Assembly (NCBI RefSeq): GCF_900110865.1
Contig: NZ_FOFD01000003.1
Location: 372,001 to 436,000, forward strand
Length of the DNA stretch: 64,000 nt
Reading direction: 5' to 3'
DNA from: Natrinema salaciae
GTDB lineage: Archaea > Halobacteriota > Halobacteria > Halobacteriales > Natrialbaceae
The translations under genes were made by a program, and so were the position numbers. The notes under the pieces were generated by a model, which worked only from the letters and a program-made list of their open reading frames with translations, searched no databases and was not told the DNA's origin. Below, in pieces: positions 44,760-53,495 of the stretch; positions within the stretch are counted from its first letter, which is position 1; every line of letters starts with the position of its first letter.

Positions 44760-45114
44760 ACCGGCCGTCCCGACCCGATCCCCGGATTCGACGGCGCTCG
44801 CCGGGCCGTCCGTTGGTTTCGATCGTCGCGATCGGTGGACGACCAAATTGTGTAGGAGTCACCGGTATTGCGGTTCCCGGTCTACGAGGGAGTACGCGGC
44901 AGGAAGCCAAACACCACATCATCACAACTGCGCCATACACCAGTTGCACCCCTTTTCCTGCCGCTGCGCTTTTCACCGTCGAGCCGAGGGCTCGAGCAGC
45001 GTCGGGGCTCGGCTCGAGACGAGTTCGTGCGGCACCGCCGCGCCACTGTGCCACTGCGCCACCGCAGGTCGGTGTCACCTACTGTTATAGCGATTCGGTC
45101 GGTATCCGCGGACA
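44760..45114. other. Intergenic region before the beta-propeller gene
   Basis: About 355 bp with no gene. Short GC-rich inverted segments (CTCGAGCAGCG...CTCGGCTCGAG, about 44990-45016) could form a hairpin. The TATA element for the next gene (GTTATAGCGATT) is at about 45082-45093. Confidence 0.45.
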
Positions 45115-46320
45115 GTGACTGAGTGGACTCAGTACAAGGCCGATCCGCACAACTCGGGGCTCCGGCGCGATCTCGGGGGGCCGGCCCGCGTCGCCGAGGC
45201 CTGGACGGTGGACCTCGTCGGACCGCCGGGGTCGCCGGTGCTCGATCGCGACACCGTCTACGTCGGCACGACCCGCGGGAACTGCTACGCGCTCGAGCGG
45301 GAGACGGGTCGCCGCCGATGGGTGTTCGAGACGCAACGTGCGACCGACGCGACGCCGGTCGTCACCCGCGAGCGGCTGTATCTGGGGACGGGCGACGGAG
45401 CGGTGTACGCGCTCGACCCCGCCACTGGCGACGAACGGTGGCAGGTGGAACTCCCCGATTCGCTCGCGTCCGCGCTCGCGCTCTCCGCGGGACGACTTTA
45501 CGCGGGGCACGCGGCCGGTCTCTCGGCGCTCGAGGCCGAGACGGGCACGGAGCTGTGGACCCACGAGACCGAGTCGGCCGTCGTCGGCTGTCCGGCGATC
45601 GCCGACGGCCGGGAGGGGGAGCAGCGTCGATCGGGGCTGGACGAGGGGGACGGCGTCCCCCTCGAGTCGATGGAGCCGTCGCTGCTCGAGGCGGAGCGAG
45701 TACAGGAGCCGGATCGACGGTGGGGAGCGAACGAGGAGCGGGTGTTCGCGGGGACCACGGCCGGAACGGTGCTGGCGCTCGCGGCCGAGACGGGCGAGGA
45801 GGCGTGGACCGCACCGGCGACCGGATCGATCGCCGGCGGACCGACGATCGCCGACGGACGGGTCTACGTCGGCGACGAGGGCGGAACGATGCTCGCGCTG
45901 GACGCCGGGACCGGGCAGACGTGGTTCACCTACGAGATCGGCGACGGATTCACGACGTCCGCGACCGTACTCGCGGCCGCCGAGACGACGTTCGTCGGCG
46001 CTGAGGACGGCTACCTCCACGTCACCGATACGACCGTCGGCCGGCGCAAACTGCGCGGTTGGCTGTTCTCCCGAAAGGGCGTCGAACTCGACGGCCCGAT
46101 CCGCTCCTGTCCCGTCGTCGCCGGCGACGTGATCTGCGTCGGCGACGCGAGCGGGTCGCTCTACGGGATCGACGCCGACGACCCCGAGCCGCTGTGGCGC
46201 TTCGCGGCCGACGACGCGATCAGGGGGACGCCCGCGCTCGGCGCGGAACGGCTCTACGTCGGCAGCGACGACGAACGCCTCTACTGTCTCGAGTGGGACG
46301 CCGACGAACCGCGTCGCTGA
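45115..46320 (+). CDS. Cytosolic PQQ-like beta-propeller repeat protein, 401 aa
   Basis: GTG 45115 lies about 28 nt after a TATA element, so the mRNA is probably leaderless. No signal peptide is present, unlike the propeller at 30650. Blades such as VYALDPATGDERWQVELP, ALAAETGEEAWTAPATG and LYGIDADDPEPLWRFAADD recur about every 40 residues through the protein. A 45-residue hydrophilic insertion (about 160-205) interrupts the propeller. Such proteins are usually binding scaffolds; whether PQQ is bound is doubtful. Function unknown. Confidence 0.82.
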   Translation: MTEWTQYKADPHNSGLRRDLGGPARVAEAWTVDLVGPPGSPVLDRDTVYVGTTRGNCYALERETGRRRWVFETQRATDATPVVTRERLYLGTGDGAVYALDPATGDERWQVELPDSLASALALSAGRLYAGHAAGLSALEAETGTELWTHETESAVVGCPAIADGREGEQRRSGLDEGDGVPLESMEPSLLEAERVQEPDRRWGANEERVFAGTTAGTVLALAAETGEEAWTAPATGSIAGGPTIADGRVYVGDEGGTMLALDAGTGQTWFTYEIGDGFTTSATVLAAAETTFVGAEDGYLHVTDTTVGRRKLRGWLFSRKGVELDGPIRSCPVVAGDVICVGDASGSLYGIDADDPEPLWRFAADDAIRGTPALGAERLYVGSDDERLYCLEWDADEPRR

Positions 46321-46468
46321 GACGGTCACCGATTCGCGTCGCCGACGCGCGCGCCTTCTTTCGTAAATCCATCGTCCGGATCTCGAACTACCCCGCCGCC
46401 CGCCGGCACTTTCACTTTCACTTCCCTGTTAACGAGGGTTTATGGGGGGTCCGGCACAACGAGGGAGT

Positions 46469-47500
46469 ATGCCAGAAGCAGACCTCGAAACTCTTCCCGG
46501 CGTCGGACCGGCCACCGCAGACAAACTCCACGATGCAGGCTTCGACTCCTTCCAGAGTCTGGCCGTCGCCGCCCCGTCGGAACTCTCGAACACGGCCGAC
46601 GTCGGCGAGTCGACCGCGTCCGACATCGTCCGTGCCGCCCGTGACGCGGCCGACATCGGCGGGTTCGAGACCGGCTCGACCGTTCTCGAGCGCCGGAACG
46701 AAATCGGCAAACTGAGCTGGCACATCGACGAGGTCGACGACCTGCTCGGTGGCGGTATCGAGACCCAGTCGATCACCGAGGTCTACGGTGAGTTCGGTGC
46801 CGGCAAGTCCCAGGTCACCCACCAGATGGCGGTCAACGTCCAGCTTCCGAAGGAGGTCGGCGGCCTCCACGGCTGTGCGATCTTCGTGGACAGCGAGGAC
46901 ACCTTCCGCCCCGAGCGGATCGACGACATGGTCCGCGGCCTGCCGGACGAGGCCATCGACGCGACGCTCGAGGACCGCGAGATCGAGGGCTCGGCCGACG
47001 ACGAGGAAGCGGTCGACGAACTCGTCGACGACGTCCTCGAGAAGATCCACGTCGCCAAGGCGTTCAACTCCAACCACCAGATGCTGCTGGCCGAGAAGGC
47101 CAAGGAACTCGCGGGCGAACACGAGGACTCGGAGTATCCGGTCCGCCTGCTCTGTGTCGACTCCCTGACGGCGCACTTCCGTGCGGAGTACGTCGGCCGT
47201 GGCGAACTCGCGGACCGACAGCAGAAGCTCAACAAGCACCTGCACGACCTCGACAAGGTCGGCAACCTCTACAACTGCGCGGTCATCGTCACGAACCAGG
47301 TCGCGTCGAACCCCGACTCGTTCTTCGGCGACCCGACCCAGCCGATCGGCGGCAACATCCTGGGTCACAAGTCGACGTTCCGGATCTACCTCCGCAAGTC
47401 CAAGGGTGACAAGCGGATCGTCCGACTGGTCGACGCACCGAACCTGGCCGACGGCGAGGCCGTCATGCGCGTTCAGGACGGCGGACTGAAGCCCGAATAA
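46469..47500 (+). CDS. radA: DNA repair and recombination protein RadA, 343 aa
   Basis: Archaeal RecA/Rad51 recombinase. An N-terminal helix-hairpin-helix domain (about 1-60, [12 protein letters not shown]) precedes the polymerisation linker and the ATPase core with Walker A GEFGAGKS (107-114), Walker [16 protein letters not shown] and the L2-region [15 protein letters not shown]. Length and order are standard, with no intein. ATG 46469 ([14 protein letters not shown]) is the family start; a TATA-like GTTTATGG at about 46437-46444 suggests a near-leaderless message. Confidence 0.97.
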   Translation: MPEADLETLPGVGPATADKLHDAGFDSFQSLAVAAPSELSNTADVGESTASDIVRAARDAADIGGFETGSTVLERRNEIGKLSWHIDEVDDLLGGGIETQSITEVYGEFGAGKSQVTHQMAVNVQLPKEVGGLHGCAIFVDSEDTFRPERIDDMVRGLPDEAIDATLEDREIEGSADDEEAVDELVDDVLEKIHVAKAFNSNHQMLLAEKAKELAGEHEDSEYPVRLLCVDSLTAHFRAEYVGRGELADRQQKLNKHLHDLDKVGNLYNCAVIVTNQVASNPDSFFGDPTQPIGGNILGHKSTFRIYLRKSKGDKRIVRLVDAPNLADGEAVMRVQDGGLKPE

Positions 47501-47873
47501 CGCGCTCCCGTCCGAACGACCGACCGCTCTCTTTTCCGTCCTGTCTCGGGTTCGCACGAGCGTGGACGGTTCCGTCCCGCTCCGGCCATCGCTGCGCTCG
47601 GCGACCGTCCCGACGTTGTTCTCGTACCCGTACCCGAACCCCGGCGCTCGGCGACCCGGCGTCACCGTCACCAGTCGTCTGCAACTGGGCCGATCAATCT
47701 CTCGCGCGTCGCCGTCTCACGCCTCCCCGTCAGTTCGCCTCGACGAGCGACTGCCGGGCATCGGTCGGTTCGCGGTCGTCCACCCCTCGAGTCGGCCGTC
47801 GCCTGTGGGTCGCGGTCGCCGCGTCGCGCCGCTCCGTTCCGATTCCGTTTCTTTCACCGGCTCCGATATAAGC
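47501..47873. other. radA 3' flank, no gene
   Basis: A T-rich CTCTTTTCC at about 47529 may end radA transcription. The rest is GC-rich with only Arg/Ser-rich frames. It leads into the paired iron boxes of the siderophore operon. Confidence 0.5.
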
Positions 47874-47925
47874 TTTAGGTTAGCCTAAAAACCGGTACGC
47901 TTTTATCGGTTTAGGCCGGCCTAAA
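47874..47925 (+). promoter_or_regulatory. Paired iron-box operators and promoter of the siderophore operon
   Basis: TTTAGGTTAGCCTAAA (47874-47889) and the perfect palindrome TTTAGGCCGGCCTAAA (47910-47925) have centres 36 bp apart, with TATA element CTTTTATCG (about 47900-47908) between. Transcription is expected to start about 25 nt after the TATA, essentially at ATG 47932. A DtxR/IdeR/SirR-type iron-loaded repressor on both boxes would block TBP/TFB access and the start site. Confidence 0.9.
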
Positions 47926-47931
47926 ACTCGC

Positions 47932-48000
47932 ATGACGACGGAACAATTACCATCGGAGCCGATCACGGATCGGTCGCCGAACGGCGGTGAGCGGCCGTGA
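47932..48000 (+). CDS. 22-residue leader ORF of the siderophore operon
   Basis: ATG 47932 is placed exactly where a leaderless transcript from the iron-controlled promoter should begin. The 22-codon frame (MTTEQLPSEPITDRSPNGGE, then Arg-Pro) stops at TGA 47998-48000, overlapping GTG 47997 of the aminotransferase (GTGA). It is in a different frame from that gene. GGTGAG lies inside it shortly before the GTG as a possible ribosome site. It may act as a coupling device for translation of the operon. No homologue is known to me. Confidence 0.55.
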   Translation: MTTEQLPSEPITDRSPNGGERP

Positions 48001-49370
48001 CTGACGGCGGTTCGGCGGCCGACCGTCTCCTCGCACAGCAGGCGCGTCGCGAGTCGAACGCGCGAACCTACCCCCGATCGTTGCCGCTCGCGATCGAGCG
48101 CGCCGAGGGCGCGATCGTCGAGGACGTCGACGGGAACGAGTACATCGACTGTCTGGCGGGTGCCGGGACGCTCGCGCTCGGCCACAACCACCCTGCGGTG
48201 GTCGAACGGATGGAAGCGCTCCTCGATCGGGGGCGGGCCATCCACACGCTCGATCTGACGACGCCGGTCAAGGAACGGTTCGTCGACGAGTTGCTCGAGA
48301 GCCTCCCGGACGAGTTCGCCGAGACGGCGAAAGTACAGTTCTGTAGCCCCGCCGGGACGGACGCGGTCGAAGCGGCGCTGAAACTGGTCAAGACGGCCAC
48401 GGGTAACCGGTCGATGCTGGCGTTTCAGGGTGGATACCACGGGATGACCCACGGTGCCCTCGGGCTGATGGGCGATACGGCGGCGAAAGAACCGATTCCG
48501 GGACTGCTGCCGGACGTCCACCACCTGCCCTATCCCCACGCCTACCGCTGTCCGTTCGGACTCGGCGGCGAAGACTGCTGGCAGACGAGCGCCGAGTACG
48601 TCGAGCGCACGCTTTCGAACCCCGACAGCGGCATCGTCGACCCCGCGGGGATGATCCTCGAGCCCGTGCAGGGCGAGGGCGGTTCGGTACCGGCACCCGA
48701 CGACTGGCTGCGGGAGATGCGCCGGATCACCCGCGAGCGCGATATCCCGCTGATCGTCGACGAGATTCAGACCGGACTCGGCCGCACCGGCGAACTGTAC
48801 GCGGTCGAGCACGCCGATATCGTCCCGGACGTGATGACGCTCTCGAAGGCCGTCGGCGGCGGGCTCCCCCTGTCGGTCGTCGTCTACGACGAGTCGCTGG
48901 ACGTCTGGGAGCCCGGCGCACACGCCGGCACGTTCCGCGGCAACCAGCTCGGCATGGCAGCCGGCGCGGCGACCATCGAGTACGTCCTCGAGCACGACCT
49001 CGAGGCGCACGCGGCGGCGATGGGCGACCGGCTGCGAGCGCGGCTCGAGGAGACCGCCGCGACGTTCGAGGCGGTCGGCGACGTTCGCGGGCGCGGGCTG
49101 TTGCTCGGAATGGAACTCGTCGATCCCGACGGGGACCCCGACTCGCTCGGCCACGCACCCGCGGACGGCGAGCTGGCGGCCGCCGTCCAGTCGGCGGCGT
49201 TCGACCGCGGCCTGGTCGTCGAGACCGGCGGCCGCCACGGCAGCGTCGTCCGGTTTCTCCCCCCGCTTTCGATCTCGCCGTCGCGCATCGACGAGATCGG
49301 TGAAATCGTCCACGAGAGCGTCCGCGCGGCCGTCGCGGGGGAGCGCGATCGGACGGAGGCACCGGCATGA
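47997..49370 (+). CDS. dat: Diaminobutyrate-2-oxoglutarate aminotransferase, 457 aa
   Basis: Class-III PLP aminotransferase that makes L-2,4-diaminobutyrate from aspartate semialdehyde, the first step to 1,3-diaminopropane. EGAIVEDVDGNEYIDCLAGA near residue 35, the substrate-site segment FCSPAGTDAVEAALKL, FQGGYHGMTHG, VDEIQTGLGRTG and the PLP Lys284 (TLSKAVGGGLPLS) identify it. It corresponds to RhbA of the rhizobactin pathway. GTG 47997 overlaps the leader ORF; the ATGA at 49367 couples it to the decarboxylase. Confidence 0.92.
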   Translation: MTDGGSAADRLLAQQARRESNARTYPRSLPLAIERAEGAIVEDVDGNEYIDCLAGAGTLALGHNHPAVVERMEALLDRGRAIHTLDLTTPVKERFVDELLESLPDEFAETAKVQFCSPAGTDAVEAALKLVKTATGNRSMLAFQGGYHGMTHGALGLMGDTAAKEPIPGLLPDVHHLPYPHAYRCPFGLGGEDCWQTSAEYVERTLSNPDSGIVDPAGMILEPVQGEGGSVPAPDDWLREMRRITRERDIPLIVDEIQTGLGRTGELYAVEHADIVPDVMTLSKAVGGGLPLSVVVYDESLDVWEPGAHAGTFRGNQLGMAAGAATIEYVLEHDLEAHAAAMGDRLRARLEETAATFEAVGDVRGRGLLLGMELVDPDGDPDSLGHAPADGELAAAVQSAAFDRGLVVETGGRHGSVVRFLPPLSISPSRIDEIGEIVHESVRAAVAGERDRTEAPA

Positions 49371-50938
49371 CGAGCAACGAGCTGGCGGGACAGGTCCGTT
49401 CCGCCGACGAGCCGACGCCGCCGGCCGCCGCGAGCGCCTTCCTCGGCAGCGCGGACGGAAACGCGGCGTACGCGGACGCGATCGATCTGGCACGCGAGTG
49501 TCTCCTCGAGTCGTTTGCGACGGTCGAGGGCCCCTACGCGGGGACCGACCACGAGCGGCTCCGCGAACGGATCGACGACCTGGCGGTCTTCCCCGCGGAG
49601 GGCGAGGCGCTCTCGGACACCCTCGAGACGGTCGCAGACGAGGTACTCGCGGACTCGGTCCGCGTCCACGACCCCGGCTGCGTCGCCCACCTCCATTGTC
49701 CGCCGGCGATCCCGGCGCTGGCCGCAGCGGTGCTGCTGTCGGGGACGAACCAGTCGATGGACTCGTTCGACCAGGCCCCCGCGGCGTCGGTCCTGGAGGA
49801 GCGCGTCGTCGACGCCTGCTGCGAGCTATTCGAGTATCCGGCCGGCGCGGACGGCGTCTTCACGGGCGGGGGCACGGAGTCGAATTTTCTCGGGCTCTTG
49901 CTCGCTCGCGACTGGTACTGCGAGACGCGGTTCGATCGATCCGTCCAGACCGCCGGGCTGGGACCCGCGGCCGGGGACCTCCGCGTGTGCTGTTCGGAGG
50001 CGGCCCACTTCACCGCCGAACAGGCCGCTCACCACCTCGGACTCGGCGAGGACGCCGTCGTCACGGTCCCGACCGACGACGACCGACGGATCGACCTCGC
50101 GGCGCTCGACGACACGCTCGAGCGGCTCGAGGCCGCGGGCCGGCACCCATTCGCGATCGTCGGCACCGCCGGGACGACGGACTTCGGCAGCATCGACCCG
50201 CTCGAGGGGCTGGCGGATCGCGCCGCCGATCGGGGTCTGTGGCTCCACGTCGACGCCGCCTACGGCGGGGCGTGTGCGATCAGCGACCGGCTCCGCCCGA
50301 AGCTCGCGGGGATCGATCGCGCCGACTCGATCGCCGTGGACTTCCACAAGCTGTTCTACCAGCCGATCAGCTGTGGCGCGTTTCTGCTGCGCGACGGCGA
50401 CCGCTATCGGTTCCTCGAGCGCAACGCGGCCTATCTCAATCCCGAACGCGACGACGCGGCGGGCGTCCCGAACCTCGTCTCGAAGTCCACGCGAACGACC
50501 CGCCGGTTCGACGCGCTGAAGCCGTTCGTGACGTTCAACGCGCTGGGTCGGACGGGCGTGGCCGACTGCGTGGAGTACGTCTGCGAACTGGCCGACGCGG
50601 TCGCCGCCGCGATCCGAGCCGAGCCGGCGCTGGAACTGTGCTGCGAGCCCGAACTGAGCACGGTGGTCTTCCGGTATCGACCGGACCGGCCGGCCCACTC
50701 CGACGATCGAACCGAGCCGCTTCCCGCGGCCGCCATCGACCGCGTGAACCGCGCCGTCCGCGACGAGCTGTTGGCCGACGGCGAGGTACTCCTCGCTCGC
50801 ACGACCGTCGACGGCGCTGCCGCACTGAAGTTCACGCTCTTGAACCCCCGAACGACCCGTTCGGACCTCGACGCTGCGCTCGCGGCGGTTGTCGACCGCG
50901 GCGAGGCGCTCGAACGCGAGGTGATCGATTCCGTATGA
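49367..50938 (+). CDS. ddc: L-2,4-diaminobutyrate decarboxylase, 523 aa
   Basis: Group-II PLP decarboxylase that converts diaminobutyrate to 1,3-diaminopropane. The PLP lysine is Lys328 in AVDFHKLFYQP; FTGGGTESNFLGLLLARDWY and VGTAGTTDFGSIDPL are typical of the family, and LHVDAAYGGA carries the cofactor Asp. It is the RhbB counterpart. The ATG overlaps the aminotransferase stop (ATGA), and its own stop overlaps the next ATG. The diamine produced is the backbone of schizokinen- and rhizobactin-type siderophores. Confidence 0.92.
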   Translation: MTSNELAGQVRSADEPTPPAAASAFLGSADGNAAYADAIDLARECLLESFATVEGPYAGTDHERLRERIDDLAVFPAEGEALSDTLETVADEVLADSVRVHDPGCVAHLHCPPAIPALAAAVLLSGTNQSMDSFDQAPAASVLEERVVDACCELFEYPAGADGVFTGGGTESNFLGLLLARDWYCETRFDRSVQTAGLGPAAGDLRVCCSEAAHFTAEQAAHHLGLGEDAVVTVPTDDDRRIDLAALDDTLERLEAAGRHPFAIVGTAGTTDFGSIDPLEGLADRAADRGLWLHVDAAYGGACAISDRLRPKLAGIDRADSIAVDFHKLFYQPISCGAFLLRDGDRYRFLERNAAYLNPERDDAAGVPNLVSKSTRTTRRFDALKPFVTFNALGRTGVADCVEYVCELADAVAAAIRAEPALELCCEPELSTVVFRYRPDRPAHSDDRTEPLPAAAIDRVNRAVRDELLADGEVLLARTTVDGAAALKFTLLNPRTTRSDLDAALAAVVDRGEALEREVIDSV

Positions 50939-52833
50939 CGCCACGACAACACCCATCGACGACCACGACCGACGAGCAGCGCATCGATGCGACGCGCGTC
51001 GCACGCGATGCGACGCTGCACAGCTTCCTGAACTGCTACTGCCACGAGACCGGCACCGGCGAGTTCGTCACCGCTGCGGACGCGCCCCTCGAGCGTCGGC
51101 CGGCGAGCGGGCTCGTGTTGCGGTGCCCGCTGCCGAACCAGGGGATCGCGCTCCTCGTTCCCGTGGCCTACCGCTCCCCGACCGGTCGCCACCTGTTCGA
51201 CCTGCCCGCGTACTACCGGCCCGGCGGCGACGGCGACCCGGTCGAACTGGACTACGCCACGCTCGCGACGCTCGCGACGAAGGAACTCGCGCTCGAGCGC
51301 GGTGCGGACGGGAACCGCGACGATCTCGTCGAACGAGTCGTCCGCTCGTGTCGGAACGTCGAGCGGTACGTCGACGCCCGCGCGGCCGACGCGGAGACGC
51401 TGTACGGAACGGACGTCACCTTCCGCGAGGCCGAACAGTCGCTCGTCTTCGGACACCACCGCCACCCGACGCCGAAGAGCCGCCGGGGGATGGAGCGCGA
51501 CGCCGAGCGCTACGCCCCGGAACTCGAGGGCTCGTTCCAGTTGCACTACGTCCGTGCCGATCCGGAGATCGTCGAGAGCGAGTCCGAGCGCGCCGAATCC
51601 GCCGCGGAGTGGGTCCGCGAGACGCTGTGCGACGATCCGACCGTCGCCGAGTCGGTCCTCGAGGGGTACCTGACCGAGGACGATATCCTCCTGCCGGTCC
51701 ACCCGTGGCAGGCCGACCGGCTGCTCGAGCGCCCCGCCGTTCGGGACCTCGTTTCGGCCGGGAGCCTCGAGTCGCTCGGCGAACTGGGCCGGGAGTTCTA
51801 CCCGACGACGTCCGTCCGAACGCTGTACGCCCCCGAGTCGCCGTTCATGGTCAAGGGGTCGCTCGCCGTCGAGATCACCAACTCGCTGCGGACGAACAAG
51901 CGCCCGGAACTCGAGCGCGGCGTCGCGATCTCGGCGCTACTGGCGACCGAACTCGGCGACGACCTGCGCGAGCGGTTCCCCGCGTTCGACGTGATCCGGG
52001 ACCCTGCCTACTTGACGATCGACCCCGACGCGCTGGGCGTCGACGGCGACGAATCCGGCTTCGAGGTCGTCCTCCGGGAGAACCCGTTCCGGGGTGCGGA
52101 CGCCCGGCGGGCGACACCCGTCGTCGCGCTCTGTCAGGACGCGATCGGGGACGGTCGTTCCCGTCTCGGTCGCACCGTCGCGTCGATCGCCGAGCGCGAG
52201 GGCCGCGATGCCGCCGCCGTCAGCGAGGAGTGGTTCCGGCGCTACCTCGAGATCTCGATCCGGCCGCTGCTGTGGCTCTACCTCGAGCGGGGGATCGGGC
52301 TCGAGGCCCACCAGCAGAACAGCGTGCTCACGCTCGACGACGGGGGCTACCCCGACGAGTTCCGCTACCGGGACAACCAGGGCTACTACTTTCCCGAGAG
52401 CACCTACGATCGGCTCGAGGCGGTCTGTCCCGGTGTCGGCGAGCGGGCGAACTCGATCTGTCCCGACGCGGTCGCCGACGAGCGGATCCGCTACTACGTC
52501 GTGTGCAACAACGCGTTCGGCGTGATCAACGCCTTCGGGACCGCGGGACTGGTCGACGAGAACCGGCTGCTCGCCGTGCTCCGCGAGGAACTCGAGTCCC
52601 TCCGGGAGTTCGACCGCCCCGGCACGTCGATCCTCGACCCGCTGCTCGAGTCGTCGACCGTCCCCTGCAAGGCCAACCTGTTGACTCGCTTCCGCGGCCT
52701 GGACGAACTCGACGCGCCGTCGCTCGACGAGCAGTCGGTCTACGCCGACGTGCGGAACCCGCTCGTCGCGCCGCCGGAGCCGGCCGAATCGGTCGGCTCG
52801 ACCGCGACCGGCGACACGGAGGCGAGCCGATGA
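50935..52833 (+). CDS. IucA/IucC-family siderophore synthetase 1, 632 aa
   Basis: NRPS-independent siderophore synthetase that activates citrate with ATP and joins it to an amine. Conserved patches are LLPVHPWQADRL (about 255-266), FMVKGSLAVEITNSLRTNKR near 305-324, EAHQQNSVL (about 458-466) and a C-terminal FerIII-like domain with KANLLTRF. It corresponds to RhbC. ATG 50935 overlaps the decarboxylase stop; ATGA at 52830 leads into the acetyltransferase. Which of the two synthetases in this operon acts first cannot be told from sequence. Confidence 0.92.
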   Translation: MTPRQHPSTTTTDEQRIDATRVARDATLHSFLNCYCHETGTGEFVTAADAPLERRPASGLVLRCPLPNQGIALLVPVAYRSPTGRHLFDLPAYYRPGGDGDPVELDYATLATLATKELALERGADGNRDDLVERVVRSCRNVERYVDARAADAETLYGTDVTFREAEQSLVFGHHRHPTPKSRRGMERDAERYAPELEGSFQLHYVRADPEIVESESERAESAAEWVRETLCDDPTVAESVLEGYLTEDDILLPVHPWQADRLLERPAVRDLVSAGSLESLGELGREFYPTTSVRTLYAPESPFMVKGSLAVEITNSLRTNKRPELERGVAISALLATELGDDLRERFPAFDVIRDPAYLTIDPDALGVDGDESGFEVVLRENPFRGADARRATPVVALCQDAIGDGRSRLGRTVASIAEREGRDAAAVSEEWFRRYLEISIRPLLWLYLERGIGLEAHQQNSVLTLDDGGYPDEFRYRDNQGYYFPESTYDRLEAVCPGVGERANSICPDAVADERIRYYVVCNNAFGVINAFGTAGLVDENRLLAVLREELESLREFDRPGTSILDPLLESSTVPCKANLLTRFRGLDELDAPSLDEQSVYADVRNPLVAPPEPAESVGSTATGDTEASR

Positions 52834-53495
52834 CGGATCGAGCCCCCAACCGCGGCCCGCACGCCACGGTCGTCTCGGACTACGACTTCGAGCACTACGA
52901 CGAGACGATCGATCGCCACATCGGGTTCCGGCGGGTCTCGCTCGAGCGCGATCTCGGCCGCTTGCACGCGTGGCTGGGATCGACCCACGTCGCACCGTAC
53001 TGGGACCTCGACGAGCCGCTGCTCGAGTTCCGCGAGACGCTCCGAGCGAAACTCGCGGACGACCATCAAACGCTGTACGTCGGCTGTCTGGACCACGTCC
53101 CGATGAGCTACTGGGAGCGCTACTGGGCCGTCGAGGACGATCTGGCGGCGTACTACGACGCCGAGCCCGGCGATCAGGGGATGCATCTCCTGTTCGGCCC
53201 CGAGGAGTACCTCGGTTGCGGGTACGCCGTCCCCCTGATCCGGGCGATGCTCGCGTTCCAGTTCAGGCATCCAGAGACCGATCGAATCGTCGCCGAACCC
53301 GACGCCCGGAACGACGCCGTGCTCGCGAGCGCCGACCGATGCGGCTTCGAGTTCCGCCGCGAGTTCGAGTTCGAGGAGGAGGACAAGACGGCGACATTCG
53401 CCGTCTGTCCGCGTGAACGGTTCGAACGAGATATCTGGCCGCCGACCGCGGACCGTGCGGACGGGCGACCGGCCGAGGTGGGCGACGATGACTGA
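52830..53495 (+). CDS. Siderophore acyltransferase (IucB/RhbD-like GNAT), 221 aa
   Basis: Acetylates the N-hydroxylated diamine to give the hydroxamate. The AlcB/IucB-type motif GFRRVSLERDLGRLHAWLGS with HVAPYWDLDEP, then YVGCLDHVPMSYWERYWAVE and the acyl-CoA region YLGCGYAVPLIRAML, are characteristic. Cys/His near ADRCGFEFRREFE are common in the family. The ATG overlaps the upstream stop, and the stop overlaps the monooxygenase start by 8 nt, so translation is tightly coupled. Confidence 0.9.
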   Translation: MTDRAPNRGPHATVVSDYDFEHYDETIDRHIGFRRVSLERDLGRLHAWLGSTHVAPYWDLDEPLLEFRETLRAKLADDHQTLYVGCLDHVPMSYWERYWAVEDDLAAYYDAEPGDQGMHLLFGPEEYLGCGYAVPLIRAMLAFQFRHPETDRIVAEPDARNDAVLASADRCGFEFRREFEFEEEDKTATFAVCPRERFERDIWPPTADRADGRPAEVGDDD

